64,000 nt of DNA from Pseudoneurospora amorphoporcata (GCA_033297205.1 MU859158.1:62001-126000); one strand, 5' to 3'; counted from the first letter of the stretch, positions 48,254 through 60,393 are shown. Translations and numbers: made by a program. The notes: generated from the sequence alone by a model not told the origin.

Positions 48254-49763
48254 GATGGATGGATGGATGGAGGGATGGATGAAGGGTGTGGCATGGCATT
48301 GTGGTTTTCGTTTTCTTTTTGGCTCTACTTCTTCACTTTTGTTCTTTCTTTTCGGTTCTTGCCCCTCATGAGTCTGCATGGCGATTGGCGTTAACTTATT
48401 GGTTTCACCATAACACCTTTTCGATGCCGTTCGTTGCTTTTTGGGACGGAAACATTAGAGACCTGTTCGGCTGCACATTAGTACGTTCCTAGGGTTAAGA
48501 TTTTGTATATAGGACGTACTAACGTACTATTGCGATTTGTCGTATTCGGTTCAAAAACCTTATTTTTCATGCACGACCTGCAACTACCTGCAACCACCTG
48601 TACTTACCTCAAATCTTCAATCTAACTAATTAAAAGGCTAGAATCTTCAAAATCCTTAACTGTAGTTTTTAACGGACTACGTCTTAAAATTAAGCTATAG
48701 TACGTTAAGGAGTATAGTTAATGCTTACATCTTTATAAATATAGAGAGTGGCCGTTATAAAGGGAATGAAATAAGGCTGTTCCTAATTGATATTTAGATA
48801 TTGTCTAGAAGGGTGATGATAATAGAAAGAGAGATAATGATGAAAAAGATAGTAGTGATGATGAAAAGAATAGTGATGATGATGAAAGAGATGGTAGTGA
48901 TGATAAAACGGATGGTAGTAATAATGAAAAGGATAGGGGTGACCCTATTGAGTAAAGGAAGAAAGAGAAAGAAGAAAGGTAGAAAGGAGGAGAGCCCTTG
49001 ATTCCCCAATGTTGAGCACCTCTTTCCATCTTGCAGCTATAAAGTCTTGGCCTACCTTAACGCTACCTTAATGTTGTAAGATTGCAGCTGCGGACCCTGC
49101 ACGTTAATACGTTTATTTTCTAAAATCTCTAACGTAGACTCAAACACGCCTTAGAGGTTGATTATATGTTCGCTGTTCCATCCTTATCTTCATTAATCCT
49201 TGTCCTGCTGACTTTTATCAATCCCATCAGCTTCACCTGGAAACGATCTAGTCAAACACACACAGGTGATGCAGTTACTTTTCAACACAACCTCGTTTGC
49301 ATGGGTATAAATATATATACAATCTCATCGCCCAACGTTAAACTCTCAAGGCAGAAAATGCAAATGCCACCGAAACACAAATGTACAATGCTCGCTTTTG
49401 CTCGCTTGCTAGTCCATTGAAATGCAGAATACACAGCACTACATCCACCTTTTTGTTCAAGTGAGATAACAGGACCGAGAAACGCCGAGAACACTAATAA
49501 TAAACTCGCAGAGCTCAGTCCTTCAGAGATATCAAGATTGCTTCCAAGCTTTCTAGTCTTGATTCTTTGGATAACCTACTCGGGGCGAAGGTTCTTGCCG
49601 TACTTCTTGTACTTGTACTTTTCATACTCTTCATTGAGCATGCTGATAACGATGACGATCGTATCGATGACAACGATAACAGAGACGGACGCGGAGAAGG
49701 TGGGAGGCTGAGCAGTGGTGAAGTTGTGCCACTGCCGCTACGACTGATGGGAAGACAAGACTT
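48254..49763. other. Spacer between convergent genes with AT-rich relic
   Basis: Begins with GATG repeats (48255-48285) in the 3' UTR of the WD40 gene. 48490-49160 is AT-rich, and 48811-48950 holds irregular GATGATAAT/GATGAAAAG-type units. It looks like an old RIP-altered insertion, but no termini or coding remnant could be identified. Confidence 0.45.
48811..48950. repeat. Degenerate GATGA/AATGA-rich repeat tract
   Basis: Purine-rich tract built from imperfect GATGATGAAAAG- and GATAGTAGT-like units, inside AT-rich DNA between two convergent genes. Confidence 0.6.
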
Positions 49764-51652
49764 CTAGTCTTCAGCTTCCTTGGGCCATAGTCTGTTTTTG
49801 GGAGATGAGATGGTTAGTAGCTGCCAAGGGTTGCGAGGGAGAATAAGCGAGAGAAAAATGAACAAAGGCAAGACTCACAGCTCCCTCCTCCAAATACATT
49901 CCACCATGCGCCAAAACACCACAATCCACACCAGTATAATACACCCCGTCAAGACACACCCAAAAATCTTCAATCCATCGCTCTCAAACGCTTTTCCAAG
50001 TTGCTCCGTCGCCGCCACCAGCGCCGTGTTGGGAAACACAAACGAGAACCACGTCATCTGGAACTGCAGCTTGCTTTTGCCCTCTGGCCGCAAATACTTC
50101 CACAGTGAACCGACGCTGACCAAAAAGAACCAACAACTCAAACCCCAAAGCCAGATCCCCGCCATGTAAGCGAGGATGCGCAAGATGGAAAAAGCGACAC
50201 CGCCCTGCGTACCCAGGAAATCGGCCGGTAAGAAATCGGGGGCGGAGTTGGCGAGTTGCACCAGTCCCGCGGCCGTAAAAGCGCCGGGCCCGATGGAGAT
50301 GAACACACCCGGTCGTTGGTAATCACGCGGTAGCTTCTGTGTCATGAGGCGGTAGAGGAAGGCGGCGCAGATCATGAAAGATATCAAAAAGCCGGTGCCC
50401 TGAACGGCGACGGAGGCGAGGGCGATGGAGATAGGGTTGATCTTATCAGTGTGGCCGGACTTGATGGAAGCGGCGATCAGGTTGGCGCCGTAGGGTGCTG
50501 TTAGTAGGAGAGGGTACGCGGGAAAGACCCAGACGGGTGTCATGGTGTGGATAGGGAAGACGGTAGTAGACCAGAGAAGAAGATATAAGCACGCGCTGAT
50601 GGTGAAACTGAAAGATAAATAGATCCAGTAAATTATTTCCATAGCTTTGAGTAGCCAGGGCCCCGTATTTGGGATGCCATATTGGCAGATGGTGATGAGG
50701 ATCGTGCCGGCTCTAGAAAGGAGGGGGGTCGGTTAGATAGATATCATGGGATGAGTGCGGGAGAAGGAGGAGGAGGGACCGAGATGGCGTATACGTACGA
50801 GACAATCTTAACTAGAAGCGTTAGTATTTGGTACTATCATCGAAAGGAGCCGAGAGCTTTTGTATAGTATGAAGTAGAACTTACGATTGAAGAAACGAAG
50901 AGTGACTCCGTCTGGTCATTTAGTGAATGCAGGAAGCTACCGGCGCTCCAAAGAAACCGAAGTGTGATACAAATACAGTTTATCGTAAAAAGCACAAGGT
51001 TAAGAAAAAAGAAAAAGAGGCCGACGCCGGTCAACCATTGACTCCTATATGGTACTATGGTGTTTGGTCCGAGTCAGAACATTGATTGCACTCTTTTCCA
51101 TGTGGATATTAGGTCAAGAGAATGGGATGAACTTTACTTACTCGAATAAAGAATATTGGCAACACCGCCTGTAGCCATAGTCATGGTAAACCATGTCCAC
51201 TGATAACAAGTGATGCGATCCCTGAGGCTCACTTTGCGCTTCGACAGGTTACGCCCCTTGTTAAGAATGTCATCCATGCTCGCCTTCATAGGGCTGCTGT
51301 TGCCACCACCATTCTGACGACGGGATGTCGACGAATTCAACCAAGAGGGCCCGGAAGAGGCTCCGGGGAGCCCGGGCCGGTGGTTGGTTGGGTCCGGCGT
51401 TATATAACCATCTTCAAGTTCGGACGGAGATTCATATCCGCAATAGCTGTGAAGCGGAGGAGCTAGTGTTGGCCTAGACAGATATGATACGTTTCGTTGA
51501 GGTTGTTGTGGTTCCGGGGCCGATATGCTCCGGGGTAGAGGATGGACCGGGGGCTCGGAGCCGGAAGCTACCGGAGACGGGGTAGTAGTAGTGCTATCGG
51601 TGGTGGTTGTTACACGAGCAGTACTGCTGCCGCTCCGCCAGGCTTGAACCAT
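49764..51652 (-). CDS. TDT-family (Mae1-like) C4-dicarboxylate transporter
   Basis: Plasma-membrane malate/C4-dicarboxylate transporter-type protein (TDT/SLAC1 superfamily); the substrate is inferred from family. Five exons on the minus strand: 51652-51142, 51054-50885, 50806-50799, 50712-49879, 49791-49764, giving 516 aa. Seen: a hydrophilic Ser/Pro/Thr-rich N-terminus of about 145 residues, then the family start ITCYQWTWFTMTMATGGVAN. About ten hydrophobic segments follow, with NDQTESLFVSS, PVWVFPAYPLLL, QRPGVFISIGPGAF and the terminal WRRELLWPKEAED, matching the ILWPGKDED-type C-terminus. The 8-nt exon 3 is needed to keep frame between exons 2 and 4. The long N-terminal extension is unusual but occurs in fungal relatives. 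Start choice is less certain, because coding-like sequence continues upstream (51934-52190). Confidence 0.9.
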
Positions 51653-54327
51653 GCCGACAACAGGCGGTAGATCAGGTAGAGCGGTTCGACGTAATTGGGC
51701 GCGCCAATGAGATCCAGCTGCCTGCTGTTGTTGGAGATATTGACCAGGGAGACGACGAAGACGATCAGGTCAAATATGGTCTCTGCCACTGGCGGTCGTG
51801 CGGACATAGTCTTTGTATGGGATCGGGGCGTGCCAGGGACGGAAGCACGCACAAACAAGGGGGTGGATGGTATTATATGATGGCGTACCTAGTAAGGTGA
51901 CTGACTCCAAGAGTTGAGTGATCGGCCTGGGAACTAAACAACCACCCCTGTAATATCAAGGGACGCTGATTTTTTTCTCGAAGTTGTTCGATGGTTGCTT
52001 TCTGGTCCTGGGGAACCCTGGGTAACCGTTTCGGTTGTCCAGTCCGCTATTTCCTCCACCACCACTTGACCACTTGAGAGAACACGGGAGGCCCGGCTGG
52101 GCTTTCTTGGTGCACCAGTAACACCGGGGTAGTCGCTAGCCACTATTCTCGAAGCAGTCTCGTCGAATGCAAAACTAAAAGATTTAATTTCTTATCGTGG
52201 ATGATCGCTTGGGTTGTAGATGAATGTTCCAGAGTTGATGCGGTGTGTGTAAAAAGGTGTGTCGGGTGTGAGTGGTCAAGGGGAAGTTCCCCTCCTCAAG
52301 CTAGAGAACAGAGAGAGATCGGCATCTTGGATCCGCGTCTATAGTGCAAGTCCCCTATGTCTAGCCCCGCTGCGCCTGTTAATGCTTTGTTAGTGTTAAG
52401 AGGCAGTTTACTTGCCATCTCAACGAATCCCCTGTGGTGCTTTATCATTCCCATGTCCCATTTGCACATGATAGGAAAGGTTTCCTTCCCGTCTGTCTAA
52501 TTCTCTTTCGGTTTCTATCGCATGAACTTTTTCTCCCTTTTTATTATGTTTGGTAAAAGGGAGTTTACAACAACCTGAAGCCAAAACGTTAGCCAGCAGA
52601 AGAGAACGCTACCACTAACAGCACCCCCCTCAACGACACCTAGCCACTTGGCCAAGCCCTCCATAACCTCCACGCTTTCAAGACAACATGACGACGGCTT
52701 CCACAACCAACGTCATACCTTAAGTACTCACTTGCGGCATCCCACCAAAGAGCGTAATGGGCAATGGTGGTTCCAAATTTTCTTTCTGGAACTTCACATC
52801 AACCTGTATTGCGGCACCCATGACCAGTGAGCAATCTGGATGTCTCGTTTTTCTCTCCGAAAGCCGAACACACACACAGAAGGACACATGACCCTCGCTA
52901 TGATGTAGGCAAACACCCTTGGTCTCTTCCTGAAAGGGTTCGGTTTTTGTTCTCCTCAACTTTGGCTCACACAACGGCATTGCCGCATTCCCGCTGTCAG
53001 CCTGTCATGCATAGGCACAGCCCGATCTTGCAAACAACGAGAAAACGTCCCGTCCTGGTGTCCTGATGATGTGCTTCCGCTTCTCTTCGCTCTCGGCTTG
53101 GGATCGGCACGGATATCTGTGCTGAAGGAGGGTATCCCGTGCCCGCCATGAAGATTTTATTTTTGTGATGGACAAATCCTCGAAAGGGATTCAAATGTCC
53201 CGCACTCTAAGCACTTTCTCCAGAGAAAGTCTTGTTCACCATCCATTTTCTTCACGAGCTGACGAAAGTCGTTTGTGATGAGTCGACACAAGACGTCAAA
53301 CGGTGTCGTGCAACCTTGAAGTTGTCAACGGACGTGCCGCAATCAGAAGATGGCAGCAAGAAGGGTTACACGATCTTTCGTCTGATACCACCCCTGGGTA
53401 GATCTTGTATCACTCGCATCCATGAATAATGCATACTTTGGTACATTCTCATCCAGCCAGTTTAGTTGATTTTCGAGCCCATACAAAGCCGCTGCTGGGG
53501 GTTTTGGAATATGATGAAAATGTCCACTTGGCAATTCAAGAGTGGTGATTCATCTTCAGCTGTTACTTGGTTAGCATTTCTCCTTCGAACAACCATCGGC
53601 TTTCTCTAAGCAAAAGAGACCTCAGGCGCATGCGTATAAATCTAAGCCGACTCTTGTATTCCGAGACGGCGATGCTCACCTTTGAGAAACCTCCGCCAAC
53701 TGAGGCGGAATCGGCCATGTTTGATATCACCGAGGAAGTCCAACATCTGACGACTATCTTACGAAACGTTCAATACCCACCCGGTTCTAGAATCCGTGAA
53801 AGGGGTCACCGTTAAACGGTGGATATCCGAGAAACTCGAGAATAATACCACAAGGCGATATTCGCACGAGACAGGATATGCATGCATGGTTGTACCAAGT
53901 AGTAGTACACCACCTCGTTCTCCTTCTCCCCAGTAACACATAGAAGTACGAGGCATGGCCGAGTTTCCGTGTTTTTGTGCTTTTTGTTGCAACAGTCTAA
54001 AAAGCAGTCGAGACAGCAAACCAACCATCCACTACGTCGTTCCATCATCTCCAAGAGATCAATTTTCCTACCCCAGGCCCGCTTCTTCCTACCCTACCCT
54101 CGTTGGAAAGGAATCCCGTACGTGTTCCGTAAAACGCCTTTCGAAATTCGATCTGTCCCATCATCTCAGACACCTCACTCTGTATAGCCTCCAGATGTGA
54201 TGGTTATAAGTGTATTCTTTTTTGTGTACCCCGTGGAAGTGCAGCCCCAAAAACTGGAAAACGAAAACGCCGAATATGAGAATCGAGAAAATGCTGATCA
54301 TGTCTGTCCAAGGTTGTGTATGCAGTT
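51653..54327. other. Intergenic with two weak coding candidates
   Basis: Minus-strand 52190-51934 stays open with coding-like composition (FDETASRIVASDYPGVTGAP) but has no ATG; a preceding TTTTAG acceptor makes it a possible upstream exon of the transporter gene. Minus-strand 52821-52732 joined to 52574-52515 over a GTGAGT...CTAAC...TTCAG intron would encode a 49-aa peptide of unknown family. Nothing else is supportable. The 3' end of prs5 lies just beyond. Confidence 0.3.
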
Positions 54328-55867
54328 TTACTCGTAGTTGAAGAGTACGCTGATCGATTCACCGTGGTGGACGCGGCGGATCGCCTCGGCGAAAATGGGG
54401 GAGATGTCCAAGACGTCGAGCTTGGAACCAAGCTGCTTCTTGTGCTCGTCTTGAGGAACAGAGTTGGTAACGACCAATTTGTCAATCGCCGAAGCCTTGA
54501 CGCGGCTGATAGCGTCACCGCTGAAGACACCGTGAGTCAACAGCGAGTAGATGGTGGTGGCGCCCTCCTTCTTAAGGAGCTTGGCAGCTCTGGTGATGGT
54601 GTTGCCGGTATCGGCAATGTCGTCGAGGAGAATGCAAACGCGATCAGTAACGTTACCCACGAGCATCATGCTAGCGTTCTGGCGATCTGTGATCTTGGTA
54701 GGGCGGCGCTCCTGTGCTTCTTTGTTAAGTGGTAATCCAGTGGGGAGAACCGTAAAGGGGTTTTACCTTGTGAATAAGGGCGAACTCCATGCCCAAGCTA
54801 TCCGCAATAGCGGTCGCGCGCTTGGCGCCACCGGCATCAGGACTGATAATGACGGCATCCTTCCAGTTAGGGATGTGCTGCTGGATGTAGCGCTTGAGAA
54901 GTGGTTGTCCATAGAGGTTATCGACTGGGACATCGAAGAATCCTTGGACTGTACGGGGAACGAGTTAATCTACTAGCCGTGGCCAGCGTCGTGGGACGAA
55001 AGGACAAAGAATGTGCCACTACCGGCGCAAGTGTGCTTGTGTATTTTTCACCGTCACCGGGGGTTACGTACCTTGAGGGTCGTGGAGATCCATGGTAATG
55101 ACTGTACGGACCAAAATTAGCAGCTATTCCCTGTGTGGCGGAAATTCTCATATCGCATGTCTCTCGCGACTGGTCCTAAGGCCCAAGATCGTTCGAACCA
55201 TAGACCATTGAGGGAAGGACGTACCATGGTCGCAGCCAGCGCAGGTCAAAAGGTTGGCCACAAGGGTACCCGCCTGCGCAACCCACTGCTTGTAACCGGG
55301 CTTGGCCTGGAAACCGTTGACAATGGAGAGGTTCTCGTAGTCATGGGTAGTATACTGCTTCTTGGAGCTGCCGTTCGTCAGGGCGTTCTTGATCATTTGG
55401 TTGGCGATGTCGGAGCTGTTGGTGAGGCCGGAAGTCTTGGGCACGCCGGGACCGGGTGTGGGAGGGACACTGTCGAACGTGTACTCCTTCTTGCCATTCT
55501 CGCCGTTGGGGGTGGGCGCCTTGTACAAAGGAGCGCCGGCCTTGTTGTAGGGCAAGTCGGGTTGCCTCGAGTAGGGGAACAAGGGAAGGACGGCGGTGAC
55601 TCTGCGCGCAGAACCAGTCTTGCAGGCAGAGATCATGATGCAGAGGTCCATGAAGTGATCATTGAGCCTGCTGCCGTTGCCACCGAAGCCAGTCTGGATA
55701 ATGTAGACATCCTTTCCACGTACGGAATCCTGAATCTCGCAGCGACTTTCGCCAGAGGAGAACTTGGTCAGGATTCTGCTGCAGGCGGGCAGGCCGAGAA
55801 TGCCACAGACGCTCTCCACCAATTCGGGGTGGGAGTTACCACCGAGGACGACAATGTTGCGGACCAT
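54328..55867 (-). CDS. prs5: Ribose-phosphate pyrophosphokinase, Prs5-type
   Basis: PRPP synthetase subunit: makes PRPP from ribose 5-phosphate and ATP for purine, pyrimidine, histidine and tryptophan synthesis, in the cytosol as a hetero-oligomer (family knowledge). Four exons on the minus strand: 55867-55225, 55101-55072, 54948-54767, 54711-54328, giving 412 aa. Seen: GGNSHPELVESVC at the N-terminus, FPYSRQPDLPYNKAGAPLYK opening an insertion of about 90 residues, and TLVANLLTCAGCDHVITMDL. Then come QGFFDVPVDNL, SPDAGGAKRATAIADSLGME, the flexible-loop HKERR, the PRPP loop LLDDIADTGNTI and the end GESISVLFNYE. The insertion after SRQPDLP is the position I recall for yeast Prs5, not Prs1. The second Prs5 insertion after ERR is lacking. 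Start context AACATGG; the frame stays open upstream, so a longer N-terminus cannot be excluded. Confidence 0.93.
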
Positions 55868-56999
55868 GTTGCACTCTTGATCTGGCGAACCGTCGGGGTC
55901 GCACGTACACAGAGACGAGGGCGGAGGAGGGAGCGAGACGAAGGAGGGGACGTCGGAGGGGACGGCGGCGGTCGCTGGATGGCAGGAGGGGACAAGCCCG
56001 GAAAGAAAGGAAAGCAGTGCCACGGTAGCGTTGGGTAGTGCGAGGCTCTTATGCGCCACTAGCCGTAAGGCAATGGGCAAGCTGACTCCTCAGATGTCGT
56101 GCTGGGCCGTCGAAAGGGTCGGGTCGTGCTCGTTTTTTTTTTCCCCGGTTCTGGGAAAAAGAATTTGCGCCGGTATATTTTCAACAGTTTTGAAAAGCCG
56201 AGCGATAGGCGAATAAGAATCCGTTCCGAGTCAATGGGCGACGGTCTAACGGCGGGGGGTCAGACTCTAGGTCTCTAGCAGCAGCTAACAAGTTGCGGTG
56301 CAAGGCAAAGAGGATGCGGGAACCCGGACGTACAGAGTCAAGGAATACTTGAAGTTCCTGGAGAAAAAAAGAGGAGAAAGTGGGAGAAAGAAGAGGCGAT
56401 CATCACAGCGAGATCAGCCTGAGTAAGGTGGGAGTTACGGTAGAGAAACCAGTTTGATAACAAGGGGTCTGCATGGAGCGAGCTCGGTCTCGTCAAAGCA
56501 GCGGCATACTTTGTGTTAGTGCCAAACATCGCTCACCAGGTTGCGGCGGTGTGTGCGGTGGTGGTAGCAGTGAATAAAGGCCTGGGGTTGTTGCTAGGCT
56601 GTCCCGTCGTCACCTGAGGTTTCATGCCGCGGGGACGGGACACAGGACGAGAACGAAACCTTCAATCGATATGGGAAAAGTTTTTCTGGTGGGCTCAGTT
56701 GGACAACATGGATGTGAATCATGAAAGCGTATTTGCCCCACACTTCCTTGAAGTTCATAATTCCATCTCCATCCTCTCTGCCCTTGCTGTTTTTCTCATA
56801 GTTGCGAACAGAAGACGTGCCTGCCAAACATCGCTGTTTCAGGAATTGCGGTCCTGCCCAAAAGGTTCAGCAGTTCTCTTCGTAGTACTCGGGGGTTGCG
56901 GTTGTACGGCGGACCGTATTTTACCCCCTCTCCATAAGAGAGGAGGTGGAAAAAATGTGGGCCGGTAAAATAATCTGGGACAGCACAAAATACCACCAG
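55868..56999. other. prs5 upstream region up to the AT-rich island
   Basis: No gene is supportable. There is a T-run at 56133-56141. A TGACTC core (56082-56087), of the Gcn4/CPC-1 type, lies about 215 bp upstream of the prs5 start; relevance is inference. The region ends where composition turns AT-rich near 57000. Confidence 0.4.
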
Positions 57000-57640
57000 A
57001 TCAATATATATAATAATAAAAATTACCAGATCACTTGTTTACTATATACACTTCCTATCTATCACAGTTAGACCTGTAATGTACTATACTATATTAACTA
57101 CATATATGCTATGCTAACTAGAGCTTAAAGCTTTAGCTATGCTATATCCTTATTACGTACAACCTTATATACCTGTACATAGTCTAGCTATAGAGCTCTC
57201 GTCTATATAGCTAAACCTCTATACACTTCTCCCTTCCTCTCCCTTATATAATAACATATATCCTATTATACCTTCTACAGTACCCTCTCGCTCTGTAATA
57301 ATTTATTATATTTAACTATTGTACTACGCACGCCTATTTAATAAAGAGGAATATTATTCGCATTTTAATCGCAATAATTAATAATCAAAATTCGACCCTA
57401 CGTATTCTCAACTCTCGTTACGAACCTAACTATTAAACTAAGTAAAATACTAAGCCGAATATTATTAAAATCGTTTGTATTCTCTTTTTCTCCCTTATAC
57501 TTATATAGTAGTATATTAGATTTAATGATTAATATCTAATTTTATTACCCTTAAAACTTAATTAATAACTAATAACTTTATTATTATTATAATTATTAAT
57601 ACTATTATAATAACTATTAACTTAAAATAAAAACGACGCT
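57000..57640. repeat. AT-rich, RIP-like relic
   Basis: Extremely AT-rich with TATA/TAATAATA runs and stops in all frames. It looks like heavily RIP-mutated repetitive DNA at the border of the transposon island. No termini or protein remnant were identified. Confidence 0.7.
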
Positions 57641-57733
57641 GAAATCAAGAACGCTAGTTTCTGGTCGAGGAGTGCTCCAAAACGAAAAACGACAACGGCA
57701 ATCGACTCGTAAGGGTCTTCTACCCCCTTTACG

Positions 57734-59251
57734 ATGTCGTGCGACGCGCGCAACGACGGCGTCGTGTCGTCGTTGCTGATGGCAATTGACAGTAGTACTA
57801 GCGGACTTGAAAACAACGTCCACAACCCCCTCGCAGGCCTCTCCAACTGCAACGACCCCGACGCAGCACTCACCTCCATAAACGCGGAAAAACCTCAAGA
57901 AGATAATAAAATAATAAAGAAGTATATCACCCAGATAAACAAGACCGCGGACTACGCCACCGTCGCGGAGGGGGATCGCACTTGGGCTTGAGAACTGATT
58001 CTCGAAATCGTGAAAACTCACGCGCGGAAAAGCGAGTCCTTAATACCTAAAGCAGCCAAAGCTGGAGACAGCCTTACAACCATCAGGAAGGAACTCCATA
58101 ACTTTAAGAAGGAGATCCTTACGGAACTTAAGAAAGGCGTCGCTCCGACGCCAAAGTAGGCTAATATTGTTGCTCGTACGGTAGCCTCTAGCAAGGGCAC
58201 TACCGCTATTACCTACTAACCCCCTACTACCCCTCTCTGCTTCGTACTAAATAAACTCGAACGTCAACTTACGATCTGGAAAGTCAACCTCTCTGCTAAC
58301 AAGGCGATGCGGTCGAACGACGATACCAGGCAGCGCATTACCAATGTCCTAAATGACCTAAAGAAGGTGGTTAGAGCCGCCCCTAAGATAAAAACTACAA
58401 GTAATTATATTATCACCTTCGATAAAGCGACACGCGATTGGTATTTTAAGAATCAGGCCTAGGTGAAGAAAGTTTTCAAAGAAGGAGCGGAAATTACTAT
58501 CGCTACTATCCCAGTATTAGTTAAGGGAATCTCCTAAGCTAACTTTGGTAAAATAAGCGCGGACCAAATTATCCAACTCATAAAGGAGCGTAATAGGGAA
58601 GCGGAGATCATTAGGGTAAAGCCTTGGAAGAGAAGAAACGAGGAGAAGGGGATAGTTCTTGTAGAAGTAGCGACAGCGAGAGCCGCTACGTTCCTCTAAG
58701 AGAACCTTTTCCTTTAGGATAGCGGCGCATATTACTGCGAGCTATTCAATACTGTGGTAACTCCTCAACAATGTTACAAGTGTTATAGATTCGGCTATAT
58801 AGCCCAGTTCTGCATATGGGAGGACACTTACGGCCGGTACAGTAAGAAGAAACACGAAGGAGCTAAGTTCGGCAAGGTTAACTACCCCTCGAACCAAGAT
58901 AGCTCCTTAATCTTTTGCAAACCTTACAATAAGTCGGGGCACTTCGCTTTCAATAAGAAGGCGTGCCCGCTTATAAGAACAGCTTACGTAAAAGCCTCGG
59001 TCGCGTTCGCTAAAAGAGCTCGCGGCTACGGCCACTACAAAGGCCCAGCTAGGGAAGGTAAAAAGAAGGAGCCGGAGACACCTACGGTAGACCCGGACGT
59101 TATTCTTAATAACGTGCTGGCTACTACCCGCGGGGCTGCAACTACGAATAGGAGAGTAGGAAACCAATCGAAGCGGGGCCGGCCTAGGAAGGTCATCGAT
59201 GGCACTCGCCCAAAGAATATAGGACTGATAGACTATTTCACGCGCGCGTAA
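57734..59251 (+). pseudogene. LINE ORF1 (gag-like) with RIP stops
   Basis: A single frame of 506 codons from ATG to TAA, interrupted by about seven in-frame stops (for example TGA near 57989) and no frameshift. This is typical of C-to-T mutation rather than random decay. Near 58770-58812 a knuckle-like CYKCYRFGYIAQFC has tyrosine where histidine is expected. A second knuckle-like segment, SLIFCKPYNKSGHFAF, lies near 58906-58953. The C-terminus is Lys/Arg-rich (NQSKRGRPRKV). Confidence 0.8.
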
Positions 59252-59399
59252 AGCAATAGCCATACTAGGGCGGGAACGATCGTTCCGCTTAGCCGCAATA
59301 CGACGCCGGCTGCGATTCAACCGCCTACCTCATTCCTAACTAAGACCAAAAGAAACCTCTCCTAAGGTAACTAATAGTCCAATTAAAAATACTCTATTA

Positions 59400-60393
59400 G
59401 AATGTTAGAAGATCGTACGAGAGAAGGAAGCTATTGCTTAAGTAAGAGGAGACCTACGATGTCGTAGCAATCTAAGAGCCGGGCAAGAATTTAAACGGAG
59501 ATATTTACCGCCCGAAGGGCGGTAGATATTTAGGCGTAGATTGTTTAGAGAAAGAGAGAGCGGCGATATACGTAAATAAAAGGTAGAATGTACAAGACTT
59601 GGACTTCCACTTTGGAAGGGACTAGGCGGCAGCGACATTTAAGAATTTTAAAAACTGGTAACCGTCTACTCTATTTACTCTCACATTTTTACCGCAGGAA
59701 CGCTAAAACACCAATAGAGGTCGCCTATCTTAGAACTAATAAGTAGGCGACCGCCGCGAGGCTACTAAATAGCTATCGGGGACTTCAACCTTCACCATCC
59801 CGACTGGGATCTTAAATTAAGGACCAGTCCAGGCGCTGAAAGGTTACTTATATAGACACGACGCTGGAGGATGAGCCTGTTAACTCCGCGAGGAGAACTA
59901 ACAAGGTTTAGAAACGTAATTCGAAGAGAGAAAAATGGTACGATCAACCACGTATAGATTTCTTTCAGTATCAACGCACAATTCTAGGAAGCACAACGGT
60001 ACGAGCAAACTGGCACGGACTATTGCCCTTAGGAAGTCTGGGTCTACGCAAGACGGCGGAACGGGAAGGCAGAAGAGGAGGGAGGTTATAATTGGAATCT
60101 TATAGACGCGGAGAAGGTTAGAGAGGCGGCAGTAAAAAGGATCTCAATCCCGGAACGGATAGAGACGGCGGAAGATATCGAACTAGGATTTGACCAGCTT
60201 AATAGAGAATTAACGAATATTGCAAAGGAATTTATCCCACACCGGAAAAAGAGTCAGGGACGACGAGCGGACTAGTAGAATTTAAAATATAAAGAAGCGA
60301 CGAAAAATACGCGAAGGAAATAGTAGGCTTAGTTCGGTGATCGAGCGCCCTACTAGTAGACGGAGTATATAGAGGCGGCGACAAAGAAATGAC
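59400..60393 (+). pseudogene. LINE ORF2 endonuclease remnant
   Basis: Fragmentary plus-strand translation. AIGDFNLHHPDWDLKL at about 59769-59817 matches the GDFN..HP.W motif of apurinic-type endonucleases of non-LTR elements. Further downstream are ERIETAEDIELGFDQLN and AKEFIPHRKKSQ. There are numerous TAG/TAA stops. It ends at the LTR insertion. Confidence 0.75.

Larger units (their letters stand above)
57641..60393 (+). mobile_element. Tad/LINE-like non-LTR retrotransposon, 5' part
   Basis: Two successive plus-strand remnants: an ORF1 with zinc-knuckle-like cysteines (57734-59251), then an endonuclease-type ORF2 start with GDFNLHHPDWD near 59769. The order and motifs fit non-LTR elements of the Tad group in ascomycetes. 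The element is cut at 60393/60394 by an LTR retrotransposon; its reverse transcriptase part would lie beyond the window. The 5' end is not defined. Confidence 0.8.

Noticed and set aside
55133..56038. 301-codon plus-strand open frame
   Set aside because: Antisense shadow of the first exon of prs5; composition follows the coding strand's codon pattern.
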